Shown piece after piece: positions 16,466-24,650 of a DNA stretch of 32,438 bases. A model generated the notes under the pieces. That model was given only the letters and a program-made list of their open reading frames with translations, did no database searches and was not told the DNA's origin. The DNA comes from an uncultured Gammaproteobacteria bacterium. Its GTDB lineage: Bacteria > Pseudomonadota > Gammaproteobacteria > Pseudomonadales > Pseudohongiellaceae. The stretch lies in contig CAJWGN010000021.1 in the NCBI GenBank assembly GCA_913031035.1, forward strand, positions 1-32,438, written 5' to 3'. The stretch's first letter is position 1. Every line of letters starts with the position of its first letter. The position numbers and the translations under genes were made by a program.

Positions 16466-17707
16466 TTAATAAAGAACCAAAAATCCACCGTTGCTAAGCG
16501 TTGTAGCCGCTGGAAAACTGAAGTCATCAAGATTAATTTCTTCGCTAAGCACTACTTCTGGGTCTAAGCTATCAGCCGTAAACAAACGCATATTTAACCG
16601 GCCTCCGCGGCTATGACTAATAGCCTCTGCCCAAACAACAAGCCTTTGATTTGAACCGTTAATGGCGATAGCCGGATTCTTCTGTCGTGTTTCCGTAAAA
16701 GGTTCTGCTACCGAAGTTGGCACTACCCCTTCAGCAAATTCAAGCTGCACGATCCGGCTTTGGGTTTCAAAAACCAGCCACAGCTGATTATCACTGTCGG
16801 CGCTTATGTCATTTGTGCTCAATGGGCAAAAAGAAGCCTCCCATTGCTGCAACCTGTGAGTTTCACCGTAATAGGCATTGCTAATCCCATCGCTTAACCC
16901 TTGCGCCGTCAGCATCTGCATGTGCCTACCAACCCCAGCCAGCGCTGAACGGTAAGCCACTAGCAAACTATCATCGTCTATAAAATCACCCGCCAATGAA
17001 CAACAGCCACACGCACCTAGATCTGGGTTTCCAATTTGCAGTTCGGCACCGAAGGTTTCGCCAAAGTCGCCGGACAGCCTCGTGAAAACAGTCCGCTCAT
17101 ACTCGCGACTTAGGTCACCAGCCCCCCAAAAGATAGCTACCTGATTGCCCCGAGCTGCAATATCCGCCCCTGCATCGATTCCTAGCGTGTGCTGGCTAAC
17201 CATCTCACGTTGAGCCTCAAACTGGGTTCGCTCGACGTTAGAGCGTGAATAGTAATATTGCGCGTTTTTGGGTAAATACCAAAGGGCATGTATTCGACCC
17301 TCGCCATCAATCGCCATCGACGCTCGAGAAATAGAAACGGTTTGCACAGGAAATGCGCCGCTACTGACTTTAACGGGAAGGCCAAAGTCACCCTGCTGCT
17401 CATCGTATTGGCGGTAGTAAAGGTTTCCCTCTCTGGCATCAGGCCGGTTTAACCGCTTTTTGAAATACAGCAAATGCACCTGACCGTCGGGGCCTGTAAG
17501 CATTCTCGGTTGAATACCGGAATCTGGCGTCTTCATGATTTTAACCAAAGAGTCCGTCGCCATCGTCTTTGTCTCGGCGAGGGTCGCGCTCGAGAAAGCT
17601 GCCATGAGTAATGCCAACGCACCCAAGATTCTAATGGAGCTAAAAAAGCTGTTACGCCGTTTAGCAAGGAGCAAAGTAGAGGCTAACTGCAGATTTGAAT
17701 AGCTCAT
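16466..17707 (-). CDS. Secreted sialidase-like beta-propeller protein with a GACGCC motif
   Basis: The 413-residue product has a long N-region and then a signal peptide (hydrophobic 27-40, cleavage TLA-E near 44). Repeated segments such as QPRMLTGPDGQVHLLYF, RASMAIDGEGRIHALWY and NPAIAINGSNQRLVVWAEA are blades of a BNR/sialidase-type propeller. There is no obvious sialidase active-site set, so I do not call an enzyme. Distinctive cysteines form GACGCC at 231-236, with a later CP at 294-295; similar patterns occur in propeller proteins of unknown role and could bind metal. The start ATG follows AAGGA. It is divergent from the cytochrome/HupE-like cluster across a short shared region with an inverted repeat, suggesting a related function. 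Confidence 0.75.
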   Translation of the reverse strand: MSYSNLQLASTLLLAKRRNSFFSSIRILGALALLMAAFSSATLAETKTMATDSLVKIMKTPDSGIQPRMLTGPDGQVHLLYFKKRLNRPDAREGNLYYRQYDEQQGDFGLPVKVSSGAFPVQTVSISRASMAIDGEGRIHALWYLPKNAQYYYSRSNVERTQFEAQREMVSQHTLGIDAGADIAARGNQVAIFWGAGDLSREYERTVFTRLSGDFGETFGAELQIGNPDLGACGCCSLAGDFIDDDSLLVAYRSALAGVGRHMQMLTAQGLSDGISNAYYGETHRLQQWEASFCPLSTNDISADSDNQLWLVFETQSRIVQLEFAEGVVPTSVAEPFTETRQKNPAIAINGSNQRLVVWAEAISHSRGGRLNMRLFTADSLDPEVVLSEEINLDDFSFPAATTLSNGGFLVLY

Positions 17708-17770
17708 GGTGTCCTTTTTGTTGCGGAATTTCGCCGCATTCGATGGATAAAACAGGCATTTTAAGGCAGA

Positions 17771-17799
17771 CTTAAGCCGTTAATTTAAAGCGGCTTAAG
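17771..17799. promoter_or_regulatory. 29-base perfect inverted repeat, candidate operator
   Basis: CTTAAGCCG (17771-17779) and CGGCTTAAG (17791-17799) are perfect 9-bp arms around an 11-base AT-rich spacer. The repeat is three bases upstream of a TATAAT at 17803-17808, so a bound protein would cover the -35 region. It lies between the divergent propeller gene and the cytochrome gene and could control either or both. Confidence 0.5.
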
Positions 17800-17808
17800 C
17801 TTTATAAT
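17780..17808 (+). promoter_or_regulatory. Candidate promoter of the cytochrome/HupE-like operon
   Basis: A perfect -10 box TATAAT occupies 17803-17808. The matching -35 position (17780-17785, TTAATT) is poor, which fits a promoter needing an activator at the inverted repeat that covers it. Transcription would start near 17815, about 75 bases before the cytochrome start codon. Confidence 0.4.
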
Positions 17809-17889
17809 AGCAGCATGCGCAATAAAATTAGTAGTACAGCATTCTGCTGTTTTTGGCTTCACCGTTCGCTGATACTGAGAGAGATTCTA

Positions 17890-18408
17890 ATGCCCAGTTT
17901 AAAACACCTTTTAACCCTTCTTACTATTGTCTCTATCGCAGCTTGTTCTGCACCAGAGAGCTCCGAGGAGTCTGCCCAATCTTCTGCCGTTTTCAACACC
18001 ACTTTAAGTGTAAAAGAGGTCATGGCCTTAGTCTTAGAACCCGCTTCGGACACATTGTGGGATTCCGGTGGTTGGGTACTTGATGCCTCCGGCTACGAAG
18101 AATTGTATCCAACGACCGATGAAGGCTGGGCCTTTGTTCGCGCTCAAGCCGCTGTAATTGTAGAGACCGGCAACATGCTCGCCCTGCCCGGCCGCGCCGT
18201 AGATAACGACGCCTGGATGATCTATTCGGAAGGTTTAAGCGAAGCTGGCCTAAACGCAATGGCCGCCGCCGCAAGCCGGAACAAAGATGATTTTTTCCAA
18301 GCCGGCGCCAAACTCTACAGCGTTTGCACAGCCTGTCATCAAGCCTACAATCCTGACATCAATAATCGCTTTGACATTGAAGCGGATGCAGAAAGTGACG
18401 CCGATTAA
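17890..18408 (+). CDS. Class-II-like c-type cytochrome lipoprotein
   Basis: From ATG 17890 the product is 172 residues. This start, not the frame opening at 17815, follows GAGAGA and begins a normal lipoprotein signal with lipobox SIAAC (Cys19). The single heme motif C146-T-A-C-H150 is close to the C-terminus (VCTACHQAYNPDI), as in cytochrome c-prime and class II cytochromes, and VKEVMALVLEPASDTLWDS (41-59) matches the first helix of that group. It should be a membrane-anchored periplasmic electron carrier or gas/metal-responsive heme protein. Its TAA is followed directly by the ATG of the HupE-like gene, so the two are translationally linked. Confidence 0.88.
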   Translation: MPSLKHLLTLLTIVSIAACSAPESSEESAQSSAVFNTTLSVKEVMALVLEPASDTLWDSGGWVLDASGYEELYPTTDEGWAFVRAQAAVIVETGNMLALPGRAVDNDAWMIYSEGLSEAGLNAMAAAASRNKDDFFQAGAKLYSVCTACHQAYNPDINNRFDIEADAESDAD

Positions 18409-19122
18409 ATGAGCCAAAGCCAATCCAACGTTCCCAAACTGCTCAAGGCAGGCTTAGGCCTTTTTCTAATAGCACTGCCGACAATCGCATTTGGCCATAC
18501 TATTGAAGGCAGTGATGCGAGCTTCGTAGAGTCGATTGACGGCCCAGCAATATTCCCGTTTATGTATTTGGGTGCCAAACATATGGTCACCGGATATGAC
18601 CATTTGCTGTTCTTAGTTGGGGTGATATTTTTCCTTTATCGGCCCAAGCACGTCGTTCAATACGTAACGCTTTTTGCAATTGGTCACAGCATCACACTCC
18701 TGATTGGTGTAATTGCCGATTTGCAAGTAAATGCCTATCTCATCGATGCCATCATTGGGTTATCCATTGTCTATAAGGCATTTGAAAATATTGACGGTTT
18801 CAAGCGAGTGTTCGGATTTGAACCAAATACTAAAATAGCAGTGTTCGTTTTTGGGCTTTTCCACGGCCTAGGTTTAGCGACGAAACTGCAGGAATTTGAT
18901 CTTTCTGACAACGGCTTGGTTACCAATATAATCAGTTTTAACATCGGCGTAGAAATAGGCCAGATACTGGCGCTTTCGGCGGTCTTCATTCTGTTGAGCT
19001 TATGGCGCACATCGATAAGCTACCTTCGCCATGCCTTCATCACTAACACAGCATTGATGGCTGGTGGCTTTCTCCTCGCGGGATATCAAATAAGCGCCTA
19101 TGTTTTACAGCCTTTGTATTAG
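18409..19122 (+). CDS. HupE/UreJ-like membrane protein
   Basis: The 237-residue protein has a signal-like first helix (11-28, FGH) and about six more membrane helices. Conserved HupE/UreJ residues are visible: GAKHMVTGYDHLLFL with His58, Asp64 and His65; IGHSITL with His93; and FHGLGLA with His152. Proteins of this family were linked to nickel or cobalt permeation in hydrogenase and urease clusters, but neither is present in this window. The periplasmic His/Asp residues support metal binding. Position between a cytochrome lipoprotein and a transmembrane anchor protein suggests an envelope metal or redox role. Confidence 0.85.
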   Translation: MSQSQSNVPKLLKAGLGLFLIALPTIAFGHTIEGSDASFVESIDGPAIFPFMYLGAKHMVTGYDHLLFLVGVIFFLYRPKHVVQYVTLFAIGHSITLLIGVIADLQVNAYLIDAIIGLSIVYKAFENIDGFKRVFGFEPNTKIAVFVFGLFHGLGLATKLQEFDLSDNGLVTNIISFNIGVEIGQILALSAVFILLSLWRTSISYLRHAFITNTALMAGGFLLAGYQISAYVLQPLY

Positions 19123-19171
19123 CTCCTTAGTAAAATCGCACTTTAGCTAAATTTAGTAATAGAGAAAAATC

Positions 19172-19738
19172 ATGTCAAACGATATACCGGCCAATGCTCC
19201 AGACCCCAAATCCATTTTAAAAGCCTCTGCAATCGCCTTGGTTGTAGCGGCAATTGTTACGGTTACGGTGATCTTGCCAGCTGAATTTGGTTCAGACCCT
19301 CTAGGCACGGGTGAGGCTCTTGGTTTGACCGTTCTGTCTAAAGACGCAAACCCCTTTGAAGAACAGCTAGAAGTCCACCGAACTGATTTTGTCGAGTTTG
19401 AACTTGACGCTTTTCAATCGGTAGAATATAAATATTTGATGGATTTGGAAGCTGCTATGGTCTTTAGCTGGGTCGCTGACGGAGAAGTCTATTACGACAT
19501 GCATGCAGAACCGGCAGGTTTCGATGAGGAGTACGCGGAGAGTTTCGAACAAGGAAACAGTGACCGCCAGATGGGCTCTTTTCATGCGCCATTCTCAGGT
19601 ATTCATGGCTGGTTCTGGGAAAACCGAAGCTTGGACAATATCACGGTGAGGCTTTACACCTCTGGCTTTTATGTAAGCTCGACTGTTTTCAGAGACGGCG
19701 GAACCTTCGACCGACAGCTAAACTCAATCACTGAATAG
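19172..19738 (+). CDS. Transmembrane anchor protein, HupE-associated
   Basis: The 188-residue product has one membrane helix near the N-terminus (about 17-36, LKASAIALVVAAIVTVTVIL) and a periplasmic domain. The domain is rich in aromatic residues and acidic groups and contains YYDMHAEPAG (about 106-115) and GSFHAPFSGIHGWFWENRS (about 136-154), with histidines spaced as in metal sites. I know similar proteins annotated as transmembrane anchor proteins next to HupE-like genes. It begins 49 bases after the HupE-like stop; the ribosome-binding site is weak (AGAGAAAAATC). Probably the third gene of the operon. No enzymatic motif is seen. Confidence 0.75.
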   Translation: MSNDIPANAPDPKSILKASAIALVVAAIVTVTVILPAEFGSDPLGTGEALGLTVLSKDANPFEEQLEVHRTDFVEFELDAFQSVEYKYLMDLEAAMVFSWVADGEVYYDMHAEPAGFDEEYAESFEQGNSDRQMGSFHAPFSGIHGWFWENRSLDNITVRLYTSGFYVSSTVFRDGGTFDRQLNSITE

Positions 19739-20093
19739 GCCCCTTTGCTAAACCAGAAGCTTAAAAGCGCCTGAAAAAAGATAACAAAGGCGGAAGAGTT
19801 AAGCGCAAATAGGATAAAGGCGGCGCAGGGGTACCTTCGACACGAGGCGCACGGCAGGACTCCCTTAGCGCTTTTACGTTCTTGCTGCTTTCTCCCTCGC
19901 TATTCTCATAGCCAACACCGACACTTACTCTACTCCTTTACCCCTAGGGCTTTTTATTGCGTCTTTTCTCTGCCCGAAACGAGATGGAGGTGAACGACTA
20001 GTTGCCCCAAAATCAAAGACTAATTAATCACTGCGGCATAAGACATTCAACACTTTTGGTAGAAACACTATGGAATCTAAAAATCAGGTCAAG
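19739..20093. other. Intergenic stretch, nothing recognised
   Basis: About 355 bases follow the transmembrane anchor gene. It includes a GC-richer patch with AGGATAAAGGCGGCGC at about 19811. I see no coding pattern, RNA gene or clear terminator for the plus-strand operon before the hairpin at 20094. Confidence 0.35.
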
Positions 20094-20120
20094 AAAAAGC
20101 CCGCTAAAGCGGGCTTTTTT
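20094..20120. terminator. Bidirectional rho-independent terminator
   Basis: AAAAAGCCCGC, loop TAAA, and GCGGGCTTTTTT make a perfect GC-rich hairpin with A and T tracts on both sides. It lies 50 bases beyond the stop of the minus-strand DUF6152 gene and can also end plus-strand transcription from the HupE-like operon. Confidence 0.9.
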
Positions 20121-20128
20121 GAAACCTA

Positions 20129-20160
20129 AAATCAATCAAACCTGAAATCAATCAAACCTG
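20129..20160. repeat. Tandem duplication of a 16-base unit
   Basis: AAATCAATCAAACCTG occurs twice head to tail (20129-20144 and 20145-20160), between the terminator and the end of the DUF6152 gene. It looks like a simple slippage or duplication event. Confidence 0.8.
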
Positions 20161-20170
20161 AACTATCCTA

Positions 20171-20620
20171 CTACTTTTCACCAGCATCTGAACCATCACG
20201 CGGGGCGCCAGTACCAGATGAACCCATGAACAATTTACGACCATCAGGGAAAGTAATGTCACGTCCGTTAGCACGGCATGTTGGCGCACAAAGACGGTCT
20301 TTACTTTGGTAGCCGGTGACAACGATGTCAGTACCGAGCACTAAAGTGTTACGGTTGATACCGCGACGCAACAATGTATTTGGCGTACCACCTTCTACCA
20401 TCCAGGGGCCTGAGTCACGAGTCGCTTCAGGGTCGCTGTTTTCCAAGTGAATCCAAGTGTGTGGGTTAATCCACTCAACCCGAGTGATCGGACCACCCAA
20501 TCGAACAGGCAGATTCGCATCAAACTCAGCAGAGAAGGCATGATGTGCAGTCGTTGGCTGGTTTATAGCGACAACGCCAATAGCGGTTACAGCTGCTAGT
20601 GCGAGTAATTTGATCTTCAT
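20171..20620 (-). CDS. DUF6152-family periplasmic protein
   Basis: I place the start at ATG 20620 because AAGGTGA lies at the right distance before it; the frame is open nine codons further. The 149-residue product has a signal peptide (1-25) and then AHHAFSAEFD and VEWINPHTWIHLE (48-60), the hallmark of the DUF6152 family, which reads as a small OB-like beta domain. Cys111 and Cys115 (LCAPTC) may form a disulfide or bind metal. The family has no proven function. It often sits beside proteins like its upstream neighbour (20799-21692), which is in the same direction 178 bases away. Confidence 0.85.
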   Translation of the reverse strand: MKIKLLALAAVTAIGVVAINQPTTAHHAFSAEFDANLPVRLGGPITRVEWINPHTWIHLENSDPEATRDSGPWMVEGGTPNTLLRRGINRNTLVLGTDIVVTGYQSKDRLCAPTCRANGRDITFPDGRKLFMGSSGTGAPRDGSDAGEK

Positions 20621-20798
20621 AATGTTCACCTTTTTTTTGCAATTCATTGCAATAATTTAGCAGATCACAGGACTTGCCTGCCTTCATCTATTGTCTATCT
20701 GGTTTTAGGTACCCATTCTATACAGGGCACCGTCTTAAATCCAAGCCCTAAACGGTAAACCGAGCCATTTTTATTGACTTACCGCGGCCGACTGCGAC

Positions 20799-21692
20799 CT
20801 AAAAGCCTAATTCTGACTCACGGCCCTTGCGATATTTGCCGTACATCATTTCTTCGACGAACTCTACGCACTTAAACTGGGGCAGTTCGTAACCTGCTTC
20901 CAAACGTCTGTAGATTGGCATTTTAATGGTCCAAGGACGCTCAAAAATATCTGGATCTTCCATTGTTGCCTCATACTCAATGACATTTTCACTGACAAGA
21001 GTATAGCGTTCTGTGACCTTTAACTGGTAAGTATGATAATTACCTGAGCGATCGAACCAGGTTTGGTCGTTCAACCCAACCACTTCGACAACCCATGTAT
21101 CTCCATCCCAATAGCCAAAAGACTGACCCATCCATGAATCCAGTGGAGCAGGACCCGGATCTTCCAAGAACACGTTTCTTACAGCGCCAGCAAACGAGTA
21201 GGCTATGAAGAAAGCACTTTCGCTTTGAAAAATCTGAAAGGGATGAGGCGTATAAGTAGCTCGAGGCACCCCGGGCATGTAGCATTTAATTTCCGGATCT
21301 CGATTTATCCAATCTTCTCTATTTTCATCTCTTCTAGCCAAAGCTTCTGGCTTATAAGGAATAGCACCGCCTTCAACAACACCAAAACTAGCAGGCACCG
21401 CCCCAATAGCACCCATGGCCACAACTTCTGGGCCAGGAACCGGCACAAAGTCGCCAGGAACTAAATGATAAGCAGCTTTTGGAGGAGCTGGCTCAAGATT
21501 GTCATTAGCATTCATTAAGACCTGCCAGATGCCATTAAAATCAGGCTTTCCATTTGGCCCGCGAGGAATATCACTGCCTGCTGATTCTGCCGCTTCTACT
21601 ACCTGCATAGGTTGCGATTCAGTAGTAGTTTCGGATGGAGAGCAACTTACCGTTAGTGCTGAGATTGCCAATAGCAGCCAATGAATCTTCAT
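20799..21692 (-). CDS. Lipoprotein of the WxGDTLVVE family, paralogue of 10668-11660
   Basis: The 297-residue product has lipobox LTVSC with Cys17, so it should be a lipoprotein. After a spacer it has GPNGKPDFNGIWQ (45-57), CYMPGVPRATYTPHPFQI (137-154), WDGDTWVVEVVGL (195-207) and ERPWTIKMPIYRR near the end. Motif order and WxGDTxVVE match the secreted protein at 10668-11660, so these are two branches of one uncharacterised family. The shared fold could be a ligand-binding or enzyme domain; no catalytic residues are obvious. The DUF6152 gene follows in the same direction, probably in the same transcript, ended by the hairpin at 20094. Confidence 0.82.
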   Translation of the reverse strand: MKIHWLLLAISALTVSCSPSETTTESQPMQVVEAAESAGSDIPRGPNGKPDFNGIWQVLMNANDNLEPAPPKAAYHLVPGDFVPVPGPEVVAMGAIGAVPASFGVVEGGAIPYKPEALARRDENREDWINRDPEIKCYMPGVPRATYTPHPFQIFQSESAFFIAYSFAGAVRNVFLEDPGPAPLDSWMGQSFGYWDGDTWVVEVVGLNDQTWFDRSGNYHTYQLKVTERYTLVSENVIEYEATMEDPDIFERPWTIKMPIYRRLEAGYELPQFKCVEFVEEMMYGKYRKGRESELGF

Positions 21693-21827
21693 AGTTCAAC
21701 CTTTTGTTTTAATTAGTATGACGTCCCTAAAGTGTCGACGATGAAACCATCTAGATATAGGCGTGTCAAGCCAAACCAGCCATGAATACTAGCCTCTGAG
21801 GCAAACCGCTGGTTAACTATCAACAAT

Positions 21828-22439
21828 CTATTGAGCCGGGCTTTTAAGGAGTAAGCGAATACCCGTAATGGTCATGAATATTAGCAACAGTAACCCTGCC
21901 ACACCTAGAATTTCATCCAACCAAGAAATACCGCTCCAACGCAGGTAGTGAATGTCATAGACCTGATTTATCCAATAGGTATCTCTGCCCCGCTGCTTGA
22001 GCGAAAAGTTATTCCAGTCCACTGTTATTTCAGCACCGGTATCGGTCAAAAAAATAAGGTCGCTGCCGCCGGTTAATTGCCCATAGCGCTCTCGATTCGC
22101 ATCCATAGCATCATTGACCAGTAGCTCTAATTTAACACGTCCAGGCGCAGGATAATCCCCTGCGGAAACTGGGTTTAGGTGACGCCAGCCCTCACTGCCG
22201 CGCACCAACAGATGCGGCCCAAGTATCGATTCAAGATAACGATACTCCAGCCAATTATTAGAAACGGGGATTTGGATAAGCTGGGTTTGCGGATAAGATT
22301 TTATGAGCAATGGTGCGTAGGCATCTTGATAAGCGGGCCTCAGCAGAAAGAAAATACCTGTCACAGACCATGCAATAAAGGGCAGGACCAAAGCCCAGCC
22401 AATAAATCTATGGAAACGCCTGAAATTAATTTTCAACAA
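21828..22439 (-). CDS. PepSY-associated membrane protein
   Basis: The 203-residue product has an N-terminal membrane helix preceded by RRFHRFIGW (7-15), a periplasmic domain and a C-terminal helix (about 177-196, DEILGVAGLLLLIFMTITGI). VYDIHYLRW just before the second helix is typical of PepSY-TM proteins. Such proteins are often linked to iron reduction or transport, but this one has only two helices and I do not call a reductase. The start is TTG at 22439 with AGGA seven bases before it, lying inside the 3' end of the MFS gene (14-base overlap). Co-expression with the transporter is therefore very likely. Confidence 0.75.
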   Translation of the reverse strand: MLKINFRRFHRFIGWALVLPFIAWSVTGIFFLLRPAYQDAYAPLLIKSYPQTQLIQIPVSNNWLEYRYLESILGPHLLVRGSEGWRHLNPVSAGDYPAPGRVKLELLVNDAMDANRERYGQLTGGSDLIFLTDTGAEITVDWNNFSLKQRGRDTYWINQVYDIHYLRWSGISWLDEILGVAGLLLLIFMTITGIRLLLKSPAQ

Positions 22440-23679
22440 CTTTCTTTCCTAAATTAGTTAATCCATATCGGCGTACCACCGGGATGAATATCATCAGACA
22501 AACAGCCGTTAGAAGCGCCGCCGCTAAAAACGAAATACCCGGAAAATAGAAAGGCGCTTCAGGGCCGGTGAAAACAGCAAATAGCTGAGTCATAATCAGC
22601 GGACCAATAATGGCGGTAATACTGTTTACGCTGCTGAGCGCTCCTTGCAACTCTCCCTGTGCATTAGCTGGCATCTGACTTGTCATAATGGATTGGAACG
22701 AAGGCGTCACAAATCCAGAGATCCCCGCTAGCGCCAGCCAAGGGTAAAGTTGCCAGCCCTGTGCTGCAAAAGCATAGCCTGAAAACCCAATAACAATCGC
22801 AATCATACCGAGAATGCCAGCTCGATATGCCCCTAAAGCGGGTATAGCCCAGCGGATAAGAAAAGCCTGTACCAAAATCATGAAGATGCCGGCAAAACCC
22901 AGTGATATTCCTATCTGACGTTCCGACCAAGCAAATTTCTCGATGGTGTAATAGGTCCATGTACTGGGCAGCGAGAGGTGGCCAATCATGTAAAGGAAAT
23001 AGGCGAACGCCAGCCCAATTACAACAGGGTATTTCCGCAGCTGCATGACGGCGCCAACAGGGTTCGCCCGCACAAACTGGAACGGACGCCGGTTCTCATG
23101 GGCTAAAGACTCTCCGAGAACAAAGTAACCGTAACAAACATTTAATAGCGCCAGCCCGGCGGCCACAAAAAAAGGTACCCGTTCGCCAAACTCAGCGAGT
23201 AATCCACCGATAACTGGGCCGAATATAAACCCTCCTCCAAATGCGGCACCAACCATTCCGAATCTCTGAGCGCGCTTTTCTTGAGGGGTAATGTCCGTTA
23301 CATAGGCATAGGCGATCGAAAAAGTAGAGCTGGCAACACCCGCCACCATACGAGCCAAAAACAACCAAAACAGGCTTGGAGCAAACCCCATTAACAGATA
23401 GTCCAGCCCGAGCGCCGTCAAAGAGAATAGCAGAACGGGTCTGCGGCCAAAGCGATCCCCTAAGTTTCCTAAAATTGGTCCAGCAAAAAACTGCATAACC
23501 GCATAGGTAAACATCAGATAGCCGCCAATCCTAGCCGCTTCAAACAGGCCAACGTCTGCCAGACCCATGATTAGGGAAGGCATTACCGGCAGAATAATGC
23601 CGAAGCTTATTGCATCAATAAGAACAACAACAACGATAAAGCCAAGAGCTTTACTGTGGCTTCTCACATCGATCAGCAT
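22426..23679 (-). CDS. MFS transporter, TCR/Tet-type
   Basis: The 417-residue protein has 12 membrane helices and motif A GDRFGRRPVLL (74-84) after helix 2. IDAISFGIILPVMPSLI (21-37) matches the first helix of the TetA/TCR branch, and GAAFGGGFIFGPVIGGLLAEFG (about 144-165) matches its antiporter motif C. This branch mostly exports small drugs or metabolites with protons. Sequence alone does not support calling it a resistance gene: many environmental homologues have unknown substrates. No TetR-type regulator is divergent from it. The PepSY-type gene overlaps its end, which suggests the pair handles a common compound, perhaps a metal chelate. Confidence 0.88.
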   Translation of the reverse strand: MLIDVRSHSKALGFIVVVVLIDAISFGIILPVMPSLIMGLADVGLFEAARIGGYLMFTYAVMQFFAGPILGNLGDRFGRRPVLLFSLTALGLDYLLMGFAPSLFWLFLARMVAGVASSTFSIAYAYVTDITPQEKRAQRFGMVGAAFGGGFIFGPVIGGLLAEFGERVPFFVAAGLALLNVCYGYFVLGESLAHENRRPFQFVRANPVGAVMQLRKYPVVIGLAFAYFLYMIGHLSLPSTWTYYTIEKFAWSERQIGISLGFAGIFMILVQAFLIRWAIPALGAYRAGILGMIAIVIGFSGYAFAAQGWQLYPWLALAGISGFVTPSFQSIMTSQMPANAQGELQGALSSVNSITAIIGPLIMTQLFAVFTGPEAPFYFPGISFLAAALLTAVCLMIFIPVVRRYGLTNLGKKVVEN

Positions 23680-24191
23680 AAAATATTTAACTCATCAGTT
23701 GTTTCGATGACCAGTTGATTAGTCAGCGACGAACACCATCTAATACGCTAATCACTGAACACCGTATAAAGGGCCGCTATGATAAGGGAGAAGGGCTCTT
23801 AACTGAAGTCGAATAAACTAAGCCAGAAGTGGCTGGTGGCTGCTAATTTGGATCTGACATTATTAACAGGCCTTTTTCGGCTGACGTTACCAACTCAGCC
23901 CAGTCGCTATCTTTACATCCATCTCAACAGCACTGCCACTGCGTTTCTATTTTCAACACATCAACTGAATCCAGTGTCGAAAACCCGCGAGTACAGATCA
24001 GAAAATATATGACCGATCAGGGTTTTTGCAACTACCCCGAAGCCAACACCCCTGAACCTGCCAGCGAATTTTAACAAGGCGGCAAATCTCCTTTCTTTTC
24101 GACTTATCAATAGCGCATCACTTTAGCGACGGCTTTTTAAAAAGCAGCCGTACAATGAACTGAAGTAATCATTTATTAGGAGTATTATCAG
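23680..24191. other. Intergenic stretch between divergent genes
   Basis: About 510 bases hold the promoters of the MFS gene (minus) and of the EF-hand/ECF operon (plus). A 14-base perfect palindrome GCTTTTTAAAAAGC is at 24132-24145, about 45 bases before the EF-hand start. The Shine-Dalgarno AGGAG of that gene is at 24178-24182. No gene or RNA is recognised. Confidence 0.45.
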
Positions 24192-24632
24192 ATGGACAGG
24201 CTAAAATTTGCAGTAACCCTTGGACTAGTGAGTATTTCCCCAGTTTTGCTGGCGCAGGAACATCAAAGCCGATTCGAGACGCTCGATGGCAACGGCAATG
24301 GCAGTATCAGCTTTACTGAATTTCAAAAAAACAGCATCGACATTCTGACGCCCATAGATACAGATGAAAATGGCGTGCTGACCATAGATGAATTTCTTAA
24401 CGCACGCCCTAATCGTGGCCCCCGTAACGGAAATCAACGTGGCGAGCAAATAGCATCTTTTCAAGAGATGGATCTTAATGGCGATGAGGTAGTATCGGTT
24501 GCTGAATTTCAAGAGGCAAATTTTCTCAGAATGGATCGTGACGGTAATGGCCTGCTCACAGCTGAAGAGCTCAGGCCGCCCAGAGGGTCTCGTAGCAAAG
24601 GCCGCAGAGGAGCGCGAACTCCTTCGGCATAG
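24192..24632 (+). CDS. Secreted EF-hand calcium-binding protein
   Basis: The 146-residue product has a signal peptide (1-21) and four EF-hand loops starting at Asp32 (DGNGNGSISFTE), Asp56 (DTDENGVLTIDE), Asp94 (DLNGDEVVSVAE) and Asp115 (DRDGNGLLTAEE). Each has Asp at position 1 and Glu at position 12; the third has Glu rather than Gly at position 6. The tail is basic. It should sit in the periplasm and bind calcium, or another divalent ion, in two EF-hand pairs. The start follows AGGAG by nine bases. The ECF sigma gene begins 18 bases after its stop, so it heads the operon and may be a sensor or buffer for the signal. Confidence 0.9.
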   Translation: MDRLKFAVTLGLVSISPVLLAQEHQSRFETLDGNGNGSISFTEFQKNSIDILTPIDTDENGVLTIDEFLNARPNRGPRNGNQRGEQIASFQEMDLNGDEVVSVAEFQEANFLRMDRDGNGLLTAEELRPPRGSRSKGRRGARTPSA

Positions 24633-24650
24633 GCGGGGAATTCAAGCCTC

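Noticed and set aside
22426-23679. Calling the MFS gene a tetracycline-resistance gene
   Set aside because: Motifs fit the TCR/Tet branch, but that branch has many unrelated environmental transporters and no TetR-type regulator is present.
24132-24145. Palindrome GCTTTTTAAAAAGC as a terminator
   Set aside because: It lacks a GC-rich stem and a trailing T-run; at most a regulatory site.
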